DNA from: an uncultured Prevotella sp.
GTDB taxonomy: Bacteria; Bacteroidota; Bacteroidia; Bacteroidales; Bacteroidaceae
DNA: 25,329 nucleotides
Direction of reading: 5' to 3'
NCBI GenBank assembly: GCA_946999045.1
Contig: CAMQBR010000025.1
Span: 1 to 25,329 of the forward strand
Of this stretch, positions 8,636 through 16,904 are shown in pieces (positions within the stretch are counted from its first letter, which is position 1; the number at the start of each line of letters is the position of its first letter). The notes beneath the pieces are model-generated. The model was not told where the DNA came from. It searched no databases and worked only from the letters and a program-made list of their open reading frames with translations. Position numbers and translations under genes: made by a program.

Positions 8636-9571
8636 TTATTCTATCATTGCTATTATCTGCCGCTCATAAATAGCATCAACGTGATCAGAAACCTCCATAT
8701 AGTTATATGCCTCATTCACAAACCGATTGCTAATAGCTACTTTATCCTTAGCCTTCATCCTCATCCACTCGTATTCTACATCCATATGACCTATGTCTAT
8801 TGCTTGATAACCCATACCTGACAAGTCATACGCCATAACCGTAGCGGTCATTCCCATTGCTATCAAGACAAGGTTATCTTTTGGAACATATTTTTGAACC
8901 GTTGCCATGATCTCATCATATTTTTCAAAAGCATTGCGCGATGGTCCCAAAATTCTATGCACAGAAAGAGCATTATCAAACAAGCCGTTCCCCATTCCCA
9001 TGCGTGTAAACTTACCTTCTATGATATATACATGCCGTCGACTCCAAATTTCCATGATATGATTGGCTATGGCTCTACTCTTATCCCTTGCCTTATAATC
9101 TATGTAAAAACGAGTAAATAAAGTATCGCCATACAGTTTATTCATATCTATATTTTTACTTATAAATTCATGATGATTAACAACAAAACGCATAAAGAAG
9201 ACTTTTGCTCCATGTCGCAAGTGTGAACAGTCTTTCCATGCATAAGGCAATGATAAAAGCAAATTCGCATGCGAGCTTGATAAGACTTCTTTTAGACGAA
9301 GCTGTAACTTTGCATTAGCTTGCTGAAAGTCATTGCCCCCACCATTCAACACATAAAATTCTCCATCACCAAATCGGCTTACCGAGCACTTGTGCTCAAT
9401 GATATAATTTATGGTACTAGTTGTATCTAAGATTTTCAATCGGCATACAAAACTTTTTACTTGAGTGCTGTATCTAAACTTAAAACACTCGAATACATGA
9501 AGTAGTTCACTATGCAATTCTCCTAACTTTATTCTTATCACACTCTTAATATTTTGAAACAAATGCTCCAT
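8636..9571 (-). CDS. SP_1767-type glycosyltransferase (DUF1792, GT-D fold)
   Basis: A 311-residue protein recognisable by VSRFGDGEF at residues 64-72, the DUF1792 (GT-D) signature in which D69-G70-E71 is the metal-binding DxE motif. Later conserved-looking blocks are LLSLPYAW near 105-112, the IIEGKFTRMGMGN region, and LVLIAMGMTATVMAYDLSGMGY followed by IDIGHMDVEYEWM. This family is known from streptococcal serine-rich adhesin glycosylation and also occurs in polysaccharide loci, usually adding glucose in the characterised members; the sugar used here is not known. About 60 N-terminal residues precede the core domain. Its start overlaps the end of the frameshifted acyltransferase by 26 nt, so expression of the two is linked. 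Confidence 0.85.
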   Translation of the reverse strand: MEHLFQNIKSVIRIKLGELHSELLHVFECFKFRYSTQVKSFVCRLKILDTTSTINYIIEHKCSVSRFGDGEFYVLNGGGNDFQQANAKLQLRLKEVLSSSHANLLLSLPYAWKDCSHLRHGAKVFFMRFVVNHHEFISKNIDMNKLYGDTLFTRFYIDYKARDKSRAIANHIMEIWSRRHVYIIEGKFTRMGMGNGLFDNALSVHRILGPSRNAFEKYDEIMATVQKYVPKDNLVLIAMGMTATVMAYDLSGMGYQAIDIGHMDVEYEWMRMKAKDKVAISNRFVNEAYNYMEVSDHVDAIYERQIIAMIE

Positions 9572-10525
9572 AAATCAAATTATTTAACAACGTACTTTTC
9601 CTAACTATTTGCCCTATCAAGATAGAAACATAAGAAACCAAAACAGAATAAGACAAAGCAAGAATAAACTCCAGTATGTAATTGTGCGTAGAAACAAAAT
9701 AGCAACCTACACTTGGCAGACTAATCATTCCTGTCCACAAAATAAAATATTGATAAACATATATATCAAGACTATGTCTTCCAAAACGCTCTAACTCGTT
9801 TTCTATTAACGAGCCACTTTTTTCCCTAAATCTAAATAAATAGACAAATGGAAAAGGACTAAGAATATAAGCGAACCGATATAACCACAAAAAGTAAGAC
9901 TCTGCTAACAAGCAAAAGAAAATATACCCCAACAATGTTATTGTAAAAAGAATATTGAATTTATAAAAAGAGGACAAAACGTTATACTTTCGTACCCAAA
10001 AGCCAACAACAAATACAGGCCAATACAAAGAACATAAATCTAAACTTAACAATCCTGACAGCTTGATAGGTAACAAATAGCGCATTGATGTAAAAAAAAT
10101 AAAGAAAATGGTGAAAATGATGAATTCCAACAAAAAAGGACGCTTTGCTTTTAATACTAATCTAAATGTAGAAAGAGCAATGTAAAATAAAATCAACACA
10201 AAAAGATACCAATAACCATATTTATAACCATCAAACATTACGTTAGAAAGCCCCACACCTTTTAAATAGCCAAACAAAAAAGACAATACAATACATGGCA
10301 GTCCAAACAGTACTCCTTTTTTAAGGGCTTTTAATAGGTATAGGGGGGGGTATGTATTACATATCCTGACAAAAAAAATAATAAAGGGACATGAAAAGTT
10401 GAAGCAATCGTTCGAATCATATCGTCTGATATCTCCAATGGATATATTGTGAAATGACCTATCACCACCCACAATATACCTAACCCCTTTAATCTGTCAA
10501 TATACGCTAACCGTGGCTTATCCAT
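9546..10525 (-). pseudogene. Acyltransferase-3, frameshifted in a C8 tract (phase-off?)
   Basis: Two frames together make one acyltransferase-3 membrane protein. The first, from the ATG at 10525, encodes 64 residues including the TM1 catalytic motif K13-X10-H24 (in DRLKGLGILWVVIGHF) and FHVPLLFFLSGYVI of TM2. It then runs through eight cytosines (10343-10350 on the plus strand as G8) and stops at 10331. The second frame continues with YLLKALKKGVLFGLP through about eight further membrane helices to the stop at 9546. Nine (or six) cytosines would join them into a 326-residue protein of normal length. As read here the enzyme is off, since only TM1-TM2 is made. O-acetylation of a glycan residue is the expected role when in frame. 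A sequencing error in the tract is the main alternative. Confidence 0.85.
10343..10350. repeat. G8/C8 mononucleotide tract within acyltransferase
   Basis: Eight consecutive G on the plus strand (C on the coding strand) lie in the codons after residue T59 (CAT ACC CCC CCC) of the acyltransferase frame. The count is one short of the nine needed to keep the frame open. The tract sits early in the gene, so a slip removes most of the protein. Confidence 0.95.
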
Positions 10526-10580
10526 AATCTATAACTCAAATAAATTTTAAAATATTTCTAAACTCACAATAGCAGAAGAT

Positions 10581-11729
10581 TCAAAATGTAATTACGGCAT
10601 GTTTTAACACGTACTCTATCTTTTCAGATAATAAACGTATGATACGATTTATTCTTAATAACTCAAACAGATTATTTCTTAACCAATCGATACCTATACA
10701 TATTGTGAAAATAATCAAGCAGCTCGTTAACATTTTGAATATAAACATACTGTCATTAAGCATTCCTTGACATACGAATATCTTCTCCCATAATATTTTC
10801 CTCACCATCACATTATCACTTATCAGATAGACTGCAAGTGTATAAGGAGCAATCTTAACGAGCCATCTTGTCAAAACATTTTCTTTTATGGTTAAACCTC
10901 TAACCCAAAGAAAGACATAGAGCGAGAAAAAAAACAAAAAACCATTATAGCTAAAACCAAAAGGCGTAATATTAGTACCATGAAATAAAGAAATAAGTAT
11001 AGCTATCAAGCCTTGATATATAAAAGTAATAACCGCAGCGACAATGGCTTTTCTGCCATATTGATTCAAACTTTTTGCATATAGTCTAACATAACCAGCA
11101 ACCAAATACAAAAAAATAAACCACAATAATTCATAACTTCCACCAAAAGTGTCACCTAAAGGGAACTTTACTAATAATGTTAAGCTTATTCCTCCCAACC
11201 CTATCAACGTCAACAAATACTTGCTTTTACTAACATGATGAACAAAGACGTTTAAGACTGGGGCGAAAATGAGCAAACCCATATAATTGGTCATAAACCA
11301 ATATTCCTTAAAAGTGATAGGAAATACTGCGTTTATCAGCTCTTTTATTTGGAAAGCTTGTAAGCCCATACAACATAAGACCGCATACAAACTCACAGTA
11401 TAAAACACCACCTCAACCCATAAAACTGTCAACCTGTTCAGCTTAAAAGGTTTTGTTATCATAAAATAGCCTGTTATCATAACATAACAATTCACAGCAA
11501 TATGACATATCTCATATACGATTTCTGATATAATGAAATTACACGTAGACAAGGACAACCATATTGCTCCCCCCGAGTAAATCTCAAAATGTTTATACAA
11601 ACCGTGAGTGAAGTAATGTAACACCACAATTCCAAACATTGCGGCTACTCTAAGCAAATCGAAATTGATTAAACGCTTCTGCGCAACCGTGTAATGTGTA
11701 AAGTTGATATCTTGTGTGGTTATCGCCAT
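10581..11729 (-). CDS. Acyltransferase-3 family membrane protein
   Basis: With the ATG at 11729 the protein has 382 residues and starts MAITTQDINFTHY; an ATG 17 codons earlier would overlap the upstream GT2 by 61 nt, whereas this one overlaps by 10 nt. TM1 carries the family's catalytic R-X10-H in RLINFDLLRVAAMFGIVVLH, and about ten hydrophobic segments follow. It should transfer an acyl group, most often acetyl from acetyl-CoA, to a sugar of the repeat unit across the inner membrane. It is intact, in contrast to the acyltransferase directly downstream. A G6 run (plus-strand C at 11569-11574, encoding SGGA) is shorter than the tracts in the two other acyltransferases. Confidence 0.9.
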   Translation of the reverse strand: MAITTQDINFTHYTVAQKRLINFDLLRVAAMFGIVVLHYFTHGLYKHFEIYSGGAIWLSLSTCNFIISEIVYEICHIAVNCYVMITGYFMITKPFKLNRLTVLWVEVVFYTVSLYAVLCCMGLQAFQIKELINAVFPITFKEYWFMTNYMGLLIFAPVLNVFVHHVSKSKYLLTLIGLGGISLTLLVKFPLGDTFGGSYELLWFIFLYLVAGYVRLYAKSLNQYGRKAIVAAVITFIYQGLIAILISLFHGTNITPFGFSYNGFLFFFSLYVFLWVRGLTIKENVLTRWLVKIAPYTLAVYLISDNVMVRKILWEKIFVCQGMLNDSMFIFKMLTSCLIIFTICIGIDWLRNNLFELLRINRIIRLLSEKIEYVLKHAVITF

Positions 11730-12649
11730 TTTCTTACTATTTTCCTTCCTGAAACCAACATTCTTGCCAGACCATACCATCTAAGCGCAATCTTCAGTTC
11801 TATACAAATATCTCTCACTTGCCTTAAATCTCCAAAACACTGGGCAAACTCTCTTCCACTCATGGCCGCACCGTGACAAAGTGTAGCGTAGGCCATCCAT
11901 GGCATTTCTTTTTCTACAAAAAGACGCCAAAATGAAGTTTCACCCAATAAATTCCTGAAGCTTTTTGCAGCATGAAGTGCATTTAATCCGGCTTTTGTAT
12001 TCTGACTGCCAGTAATATTGTTTGCATCGCCTCGCTGCACATAATGGTAAAAGGCCTTGTTGATGTAGCCTACCTTAATCTCCTTTAATAAAAGTGCTAT
12101 ATTGATATATAGATCCTCACATATATCGCAATTCGGAAAATGCAAATCATGTTTTATTAAGGTTTCCTTTTTGACCAACTTATTCCAACATGACCCATGG
12201 AGAGTTCCAGTTAACAGTTCGTTAATAATACTTTTGTTATCAAGAGAGCCAGGTTCTTGCTTGCATACACATGACGATAATGCTGTATCACAATAGTAAT
12301 CACATATAAGCATATCAACCAGTGTTCTTTCTGCTTCATCATAAAGTGTCTCCAACATCTTTGGTTCGATCCAATCATCTGAATCTACATGGATAATATA
12401 CTTTCCGGTTGAATGTAACAAACCATATTCTCTTGCAGATGCCACTCCTCCATTTTGTTTATGAAAATATTTAAACCGAGTATCTGTCTCAGCATACTGT
12501 TTACAAATACTTGACGATTTATCCGTACTACCGTCATCTACTAACAATACTTCGTAATCAGTAAATGTCTGTAACTTTATAGAGTCTATACATTTCGACA
12601 GAAATTTATCCGAGTTGTATATTGCTATTATAATACTAATTTGTACCAT
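11720..12649 (-). CDS. GT2-family glycosyltransferase
   Basis: The start at the ATG at 12649 gives 309 residues opening VQISIIIAIYNSDKFLSKC. Longer frames add 36 residues lacking similarity to the family and run into the upstream gene. The IAIYN form replaces the usual PVYN. DDGSTDKS is at 38-45, GGVASAREYGL near 67-77, and the metal-binding DSDD at 89-92 is followed by WIEPKM. The C-terminal part contains many Cys residues (for example in DMLICDYYCDTALSSC), more than the other GT2 enzymes here. It begins 28 nt after the pyruvyl transferase stop and overlaps the intact acyltransferase by 10 nt. Sugar specificity is unknown. Confidence 0.92.
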   Translation of the reverse strand: MVQISIIIAIYNSDKFLSKCIDSIKLQTFTDYEVLLVDDGSTDKSSSICKQYAETDTRFKYFHKQNGGVASAREYGLLHSTGKYIIHVDSDDWIEPKMLETLYDEAERTLVDMLICDYYCDTALSSCVCKQEPGSLDNKSIINELLTGTLHGSCWNKLVKKETLIKHDLHFPNCDICEDLYINIALLLKEIKVGYINKAFYHYVQRGDANNITGSQNTKAGLNALHAAKSFRNLLGETSFWRLFVEKEMPWMAYATLCHGAAMSGREFAQCFGDLRQVRDICIELKIALRWYGLARMLVSGRKIVRKWR

Positions 12650-12677
12650 TGCGTTCTTTTTCTTATAACTGGGAAAG

Positions 12678-13829
12678 TTACCGTAATATACAACGTAAAT
12701 ATGAAATGGATTTTTTTCGCTCCTTCTCCAAAATAGACACAGCTGCTTCAAAATCAATCTCTCTTGTTTGCTTCAGAATATTCTCTATCTTGTTTTCTTT
12801 AGTAGTTGATAAAAAATCTAAATTGCATAATGTAAGCAAGTTTCTGATTCTGCTATCTGACATCCCATCAACCGCAATAAATGGTCTGTTAAACAAAATA
12901 GAAAAAACTATGAGATGAAAAGAGCCACCAATCACATAAGTTGCATTCTTGATCAGATTAAGAAACTCCCATGGTCCCGTCCCGTACTGTCTGTGGAATG
13001 TAGGATAGTGAAGATCATTCAGTCCAGAAAAAACAGTACAGACTACTTTCAAACCTGTTCGTTCTGATAAATTACGAGCTTCATCATATATGTGTTTATC
13101 ATATCTTGGGTGATATAGGAGTATATATCCATCTGATTTTTTATATACTGGCTCCTCCGGTATATACCGAGACCATTCTTCAGCTGTCAACAACAGTGTT
13201 GGATCCAAATCCACTCTGATTTCCTTAGTCACACCTAAGTTCTGTAATTCCTTAGCAGTTCTCTTGTCTCTGGCACTAATGCTTTGATAGGAATTTAAGC
13301 TCCTTGCAATTTTTTCCTTAAAAGAAACATCAAGCTTCTGTACTCGCTCGGGATGGGGACCCATACTTGCAGCGTATGAATATTTCTGTAAATTCGGGGG
13401 AACAAAGTCTAAGAAGTAAGACCACTCGAAGTCCAGTGCAGTGGTATTCCACATCTGATCAGAACCTACTATATATTTATCATACTTTGGTAATGCTCGA
13501 AGTTGTTTGTCGTTTTTAACCTCTTTGGATAGTTTTAAATTCTCGATTAAAAAATGCTCAAATAATTCATTCTTATTTTTTAGGGAATTTTGATAAATCC
13601 TTTCCAAAAACATTTGCAACAGCAATCCATGATGTCTAATAATATCAGCGTAGGAGACAAAATATCTATATAATTCTTTTTGTTTTTCTGTCCGGAAATT
13701 TATGGTCTCAACATCAATTTCATTCTCAAGGGTTGACAGTGATGAAATAATACGCTGCAATGCAAAATTCTGAAGCATTGAACCATAGTTGTGAGAAGCA
13801 TGGAAGGTTAAAATTCCTACTCGTTTCAT
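12678..13829 (-). CDS. Polysaccharide pyruvyl transferase family protein
   Basis: A 383-residue member of the PF04230 family, which transfers pyruvate from phosphoenolpyruvate to form a ketal on a sugar (as CsaB, ExoL-like and WcaK-type enzymes do). The N-terminus VGILTFHASHNYGSMLQNFALQ (split over residues 4-25), the YIVGSDQMWN block at 119-128, the LDPTLLLTAEEW region near 208-219 and the late VIGGSFHLIVFSI helix are all family hallmarks; SFH is the usual nucleotide-type binding site in the C-terminal half. It adds a negative charge to the glycan if active. It overlaps the Fe-S protein gene by 4 nt (ATGA), so the two are translationally coupled. The exact acceptor sugar is not predictable. 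Confidence 0.9.
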   Translation of the reverse strand: MKRVGILTFHASHNYGSMLQNFALQRIISSLSTLENEIDVETINFRTEKQKELYRYFVSYADIIRHHGLLLQMFLERIYQNSLKNKNELFEHFLIENLKLSKEVKNDKQLRALPKYDKYIVGSDQMWNTTALDFEWSYFLDFVPPNLQKYSYAASMGPHPERVQKLDVSFKEKIARSLNSYQSISARDKRTAKELQNLGVTKEIRVDLDPTLLLTAEEWSRYIPEEPVYKKSDGYILLYHPRYDKHIYDEARNLSERTGLKVVCTVFSGLNDLHYPTFHRQYGTGPWEFLNLIKNATYVIGGSFHLIVFSILFNRPFIAVDGMSDSRIRNLLTLCNLDFLSTTKENKIENILKQTREIDFEAAVSILEKERKKSISYLRCILR

Positions 13830-14971
13830 GAAATAATTTTTGTTATTAAAGAATGCATGTGGATAACTATCCGGCCATAAAACTTGGATATTTTTAAAGA
13901 TTGAGGTAGACTTAAACCATGCTTTTGAAGCATTCTAAATAGTTTTATCTCTCGAGATTTGATAAATGGATGCTGAAGTTGTGCATTACCCTCTATAGCT
14001 TCATGTATATCTCGTTTCACCAAGTTTAGCTGCGGTGCAATCTCTTGCAAAAAAGAACTCCCCTTTTCTGTATTTGGTAAAATCACAGAATATCCAGCAT
14101 TTGGTATTGAAGTGATAAATGGATCTTTTATTCCTAATCCCCAGAAATCGCCTATTGTCAGATCTGATACCCTACTGCCCTGAGCATATTTGCAATGATA
14201 ACAAGATTCCCTGAAGGAACCGCCATCTAAAAATGCTTGTAAATAAGCATCTCTTTCATTATTCTCCCAATATTCTGTAGACTGGTATAAAACCGATGAA
14301 CTCGACTCTGCCTGAAGGATATAGCCTCCCTCACGGAATGATACCCTCGCAATACTTTTCACATCTGGAACTTTCGCAGAAAGATGCGATCTGAGAAAAC
14401 GAAGCGAAGGTGTTCCATGACAGATTAAGTCTATGGTGATTAGATTGGTGTTTGGCTTCCGCAAAAACTGATTCAAGCCAGCCACTTGACAAGGAGTCCC
14501 TATGAAAAGTACAAGACGATTATTCTTTAAGTCCTCCTTTACCTGAGCAAAGGTATCATCAATGGAGCTTTGAACATATTTAGAGCCCCTAAGCTTATCT
14601 ATGTCCTGATCTTTGTCTACTCTGATATGGTGAACTGACAGTCCCTCTGAAGCTGAACCATATACGATACCTTTTTTATTAATAATATATTGCGAAGCAA
14701 TGGTTGCCACTCCACCCGAAGTGGATTTTTTATTTTCCGTCAAATCTTTAGCCCATGCTGCATACGAGCATTCTGCCTTATGAAGAGCTTGCTGGTGTAA
14801 GTCTGGACAAGCACGTTCGCATGCTTTACACTCAACACATTTTTGAGCATCTATTGAAGGATACAAATGACCAAATGTCTCACCCTCGCACATGTGCAAA
14901 GCATCAAACTTGCAGGCATTAAAACATGCTGCACATCCCGTGCAATTCTGTAGATTTGCTAAAATTGGCAT
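13826..14971 (-). CDS. Fe-S protein, F420H2 hydrogenase/dehydrogenase beta-subunit-like
   Basis: A 381-residue protein with two bacterial-type 4Fe-4S clusters at the N-terminus: C10-C13-C16-C20 and C45-C48-C51-C55. These are followed by the FrhB-type domain, with SGGVATIASQYI near 85-96, LRGSKYVQSS near 129-138 and the FIGTPCQVAGLNQFL motif around 175-190. A CYHCKYAQGSR segment supplies more cysteines. In methanogens this fold oxidises coenzyme F420, but Bacteroidales generally do not make F420, and homologues next to pyruvyl transferases in polysaccharide loci have no settled reaction. It is coupled to the flippase upstream (TAATG, 1 nt overlap) and to the pyruvyl transferase downstream (ATGA). 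Role inferred: a redox step on a sugar or its precursor. Confidence 0.88.
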   Translation of the reverse strand: MPILANLQNCTGCAACFNACKFDALHMCEGETFGHLYPSIDAQKCVECKACERACPDLHQQALHKAECSYAAWAKDLTENKKSTSGGVATIASQYIINKKGIVYGSASEGLSVHHIRVDKDQDIDKLRGSKYVQSSIDDTFAQVKEDLKNNRLVLFIGTPCQVAGLNQFLRKPNTNLITIDLICHGTPSLRFLRSHLSAKVPDVKSIARVSFREGGYILQAESSSSVLYQSTEYWENNERDAYLQAFLDGGSFRESCYHCKYAQGSRVSDLTIGDFWGLGIKDPFITSIPNAGYSVILPNTEKGSSFLQEIAPQLNLVKRDIHEAIEGNAQLQHPFIKSREIKLFRMLQKHGLSLPQSLKISKFYGRIVIHMHSLITKIIS

Positions 14972-16512
14972 TATAAATTGTTATTGTAAAATTTCCCTTT
15001 AATATATGTAAACATATAATTTCGCTCTGTCTTGGACAGGCCTATTATAGAAATAGATAAGCATGTTAAAGCGAAACCTACAAAACATTTAATTATTATA
15101 TTAAAAAAAAGTCCTCCAAAATCTATATTACTAAAATATGTCATACCTGCTATGGGCACAATAATAATTAATAAGGATTTAAAAAAGACTTCGTATACAT
15201 AGTTGGAAATTGACAGCTTGGGGATTAACAATTTCACAGCATATACACGTACAAAAAAAAGAAAAGCAAAAACGAGAATTCTCACCCATATTACACTATA
15301 AGGAGCCCATCCTATTGCCAGAGCAAGCCATCCTCCCCAAAAACACATACTATATACAATTGAAACAACAATTTGATATTGCTTAATATTTTTGTGTGCG
15401 TTTCTAATCATCCACATAGGTCCAGCCAAATTATCAAAATATATTGCTACTAACGTAAGCAGACAAAACTCTGGAGCATATTGCGGATAATCGCCAAGCC
15501 ATAATGTAAGCAAATCTTTAACTTCAAAAGAGATAGGAATAATAAAAATTAACATCAAAAAACTCGTGAGCCTCGTACATCTCTGAGCTAAAATTATCAA
15601 TTCATCATATTCATTTGTGACATATAACTTTATGATTTGAGGATTAAAAGCGATTTGGAAATTAGATACAAAACCATTAACTATTCCTACAATCGAATTA
15701 CTCACACCAATAGCTGCATTAACAGCAACATTATAAAAAATATTAATTAAGAAGTTGACTCCTTGGTTAGTGGCAACAATAGCAGCTTGCCCTGTCAGAT
15801 TCCATCCCATGAATCCAAACATCTCTTTTAATAGCATTTTATTATGTGGTCTCTTCCATCTACAGATAGAAAACTTCCGATAACAGTATATTCGATAGAT
15901 TATGATATTTATTACGCTTATGCCAAATATCAAAAAGGCATAGAGAATTAATGTATCTCCAAGATATATAGTTAAAATATAGGCTGTCAACAGTTTAAAA
16001 ATAGAATCAAGAATTGTAAAGTAGGCATAAATTGACATTTTTTCATACGCAACAATCGTGACAGAAAATGGTGTTTGCATGACTGAAAAAACAGCAGATA
16101 TGACCGATAGTTGATACACAATATTAGCTGCAGTCATTCTACCGGAGGGGATATTCAAGTATGTATTTACTATATATAGCCCTATTGTCTCGGCCAATAA
16201 TAATATCACTCCAGCTATTATGATGTGAGACAAAATAGAAAGATTAAATACATTTCTTTGTGTATCTTCGTCACCATTAGCTAATTCTGCAGTTATATAT
16301 CGCCTTGTTGCATTGGCAAGTCCTCCGTTGATAAAGGTAAAAAAGACGATGATTCCACCAACGACATTATATAGTCCAAAATCATTAATACCTAAAGCAT
16401 TAAAAACTATTCTTGAAGTATATAACGAAATAAACATCATGATGAGCATTCGCCCATACATGATCATTGTATTTTTGGCAATTCGTCTATTATTAGATAG
16501 GTGCTGGAGCAT
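14971..16512 (-). CDS. Oligosaccharide flippase (Wzx-like)
   Basis: A 513-residue membrane protein with about 12-14 hydrophobic helices. The N-terminal segment RRIAKNTMIMYGRMLIMMF followed by LGINDFGLYNVVGG is typical of the MOP/MATE-like flippase group that moves lipid-linked repeat units across the inner membrane. Length is in the normal range. It is the first gene after the MITE-like element and starts the tightly spaced transcription unit that runs to the left edge. The order flippase, Fe-S protein and pyruvyl transferase suggests that these may form a functional sub-block. Only one flippase and one polymerase candidate are seen, consistent with a single glycan product. Confidence 0.9.
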   Translation of the reverse strand: MLQHLSNNRRIAKNTMIMYGRMLIMMFISLYTSRIVFNALGINDFGLYNVVGGIIVFFTFINGGLANATRRYITAELANGDEDTQRNVFNLSILSHIIIAGVILLLAETIGLYIVNTYLNIPSGRMTAANIVYQLSVISAVFSVMQTPFSVTIVAYEKMSIYAYFTILDSIFKLLTAYILTIYLGDTLILYAFLIFGISVINIIIYRIYCYRKFSICRWKRPHNKMLLKEMFGFMGWNLTGQAAIVATNQGVNFLINIFYNVAVNAAIGVSNSIVGIVNGFVSNFQIAFNPQIIKLYVTNEYDELIILAQRCTRLTSFLMLIFIIPISFEVKDLLTLWLGDYPQYAPEFCLLTLVAIYFDNLAGPMWMIRNAHKNIKQYQIVVSIVYSMCFWGGWLALAIGWAPYSVIWVRILVFAFLFFVRVYAVKLLIPKLSISNYVYEVFFKSLLIIIVPIAGMTYFSNIDFGGLFFNIIIKCFVGFALTCLSISIIGLSKTERNYMFTYIKGKFYNNNL

Positions 16513-16601
16513 TGTAATAATTTGACTTTATTAGTTCATTACCCATATATATACATTTCTTCCACGTAGCTTGTTTTATTGTTCTTTCTTTTTGAACTAA
16601 A

Positions 16602-16617
16602 ATATCATACATGATAT
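16602..16617. repeat. AT-rich perfect palindrome outside the MITE
   Basis: ATATCAT and ATGATAT surround a 2-nt spacer, giving a 7-bp stem 10 bp from the target duplication. It lies about 90 nt upstream of the flippase start, between that gene and the mobile element. It is too AT-rich for a strong terminator. It could be an operator for a regulator of the locus or chance; no function can be assigned. Confidence 0.4.
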
Positions 16618-16631
16618 GCCGTGTTCTTAAA

Positions 16632-16822
16632 GGGCGGTTCTATAAATTAGCTTTGACAGATTGTGAGACTATTTTTGAGGTCAATTTGTTTGTGAGTGAA
16701 GGAGTATAGCGAGCTATACGACTGAACGAACAAGAGAATTGAACCAAAAGAGTCCACAAGATGACAAAACGTAAAAAGACTGACATAATAAAACTTTACG
16801 GTGGTAATTTATAGAACCGCCC
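16632..16822. mobile_element. MITE-like element, 18-bp TIRs, TTAAA duplication
   Basis: A 191-bp element bounded by perfect inverted repeats GGGCGGTTCTATAAATTA (16632-16649) and its complement (16805-16822), flanked on both sides by TTAAA (16627-16631 and 16823-16827), as expected of a target-site duplication. Internally it is a long imperfect hairpin: GTATAGC-GA-GCTATAC forms the tip (16704-16719) and the arms pair over much of their length, with an extra roughly 30-nt stretch in the right arm. No transposase is encoded, so it would need one in trans. It occupies most of the 392-nt gap between the flippase and the SGNH gene and separates the upstream O-acylation genes from the main glycosyltransferase operon. 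The IS family is not identified. Confidence 0.75.
16640..16786 (-). other. Small ORF inside the MITE-like element (48 codons)
   Basis: An uninterrupted minus-strand frame runs from the ATG at 16786 to a TAG formed by the left terminal repeat. It encodes 48 residues with a hydrophobic N-terminus (MSVFLRFVILWTLLVQFSC) resembling a signal or membrane segment, then a basic tail. On the opposite strand a 17-codon frame (MTKRKKTDIIKLYGGNL, 16761-16814) ends in the other terminal repeat in the same way. Either could be a relic of a parent element or chance; expression is not shown. Confidence 0.2.
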
Positions 16823-16904
16823 TTAAATACAAAATCAAAATTTTTAATAGTTACAACCTTTTTTCTTACAGTATTTAGGTATAACACAAAAAACTTTCTC
16901 AGTT

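Noticed and set aside
11569..11574. G6/C6 run in the intact acyltransferase at 10581-11729
   Set aside because: At six bases it is much shorter than the C8 and G9 tracts and similar runs occur elsewhere (for example 2844-2849 in a GT2 gene), so I do not call it phase-variable.
12650..12757. Longer start for the GT2 gene ending at 11720
   Set aside because: The extra 36 residues are unlike GT2 proteins and lie inside the pyruvyl transferase coding region.
16513..16904. Invertible promoter flanked by inverted repeats, as in Bacteroides capsule loci
   Set aside because: The inverted repeats carry a direct TTAAA duplication and enclose a hairpin-like interior without a recognisable promoter, which fits a transposable element better; no invertase is present in the window.
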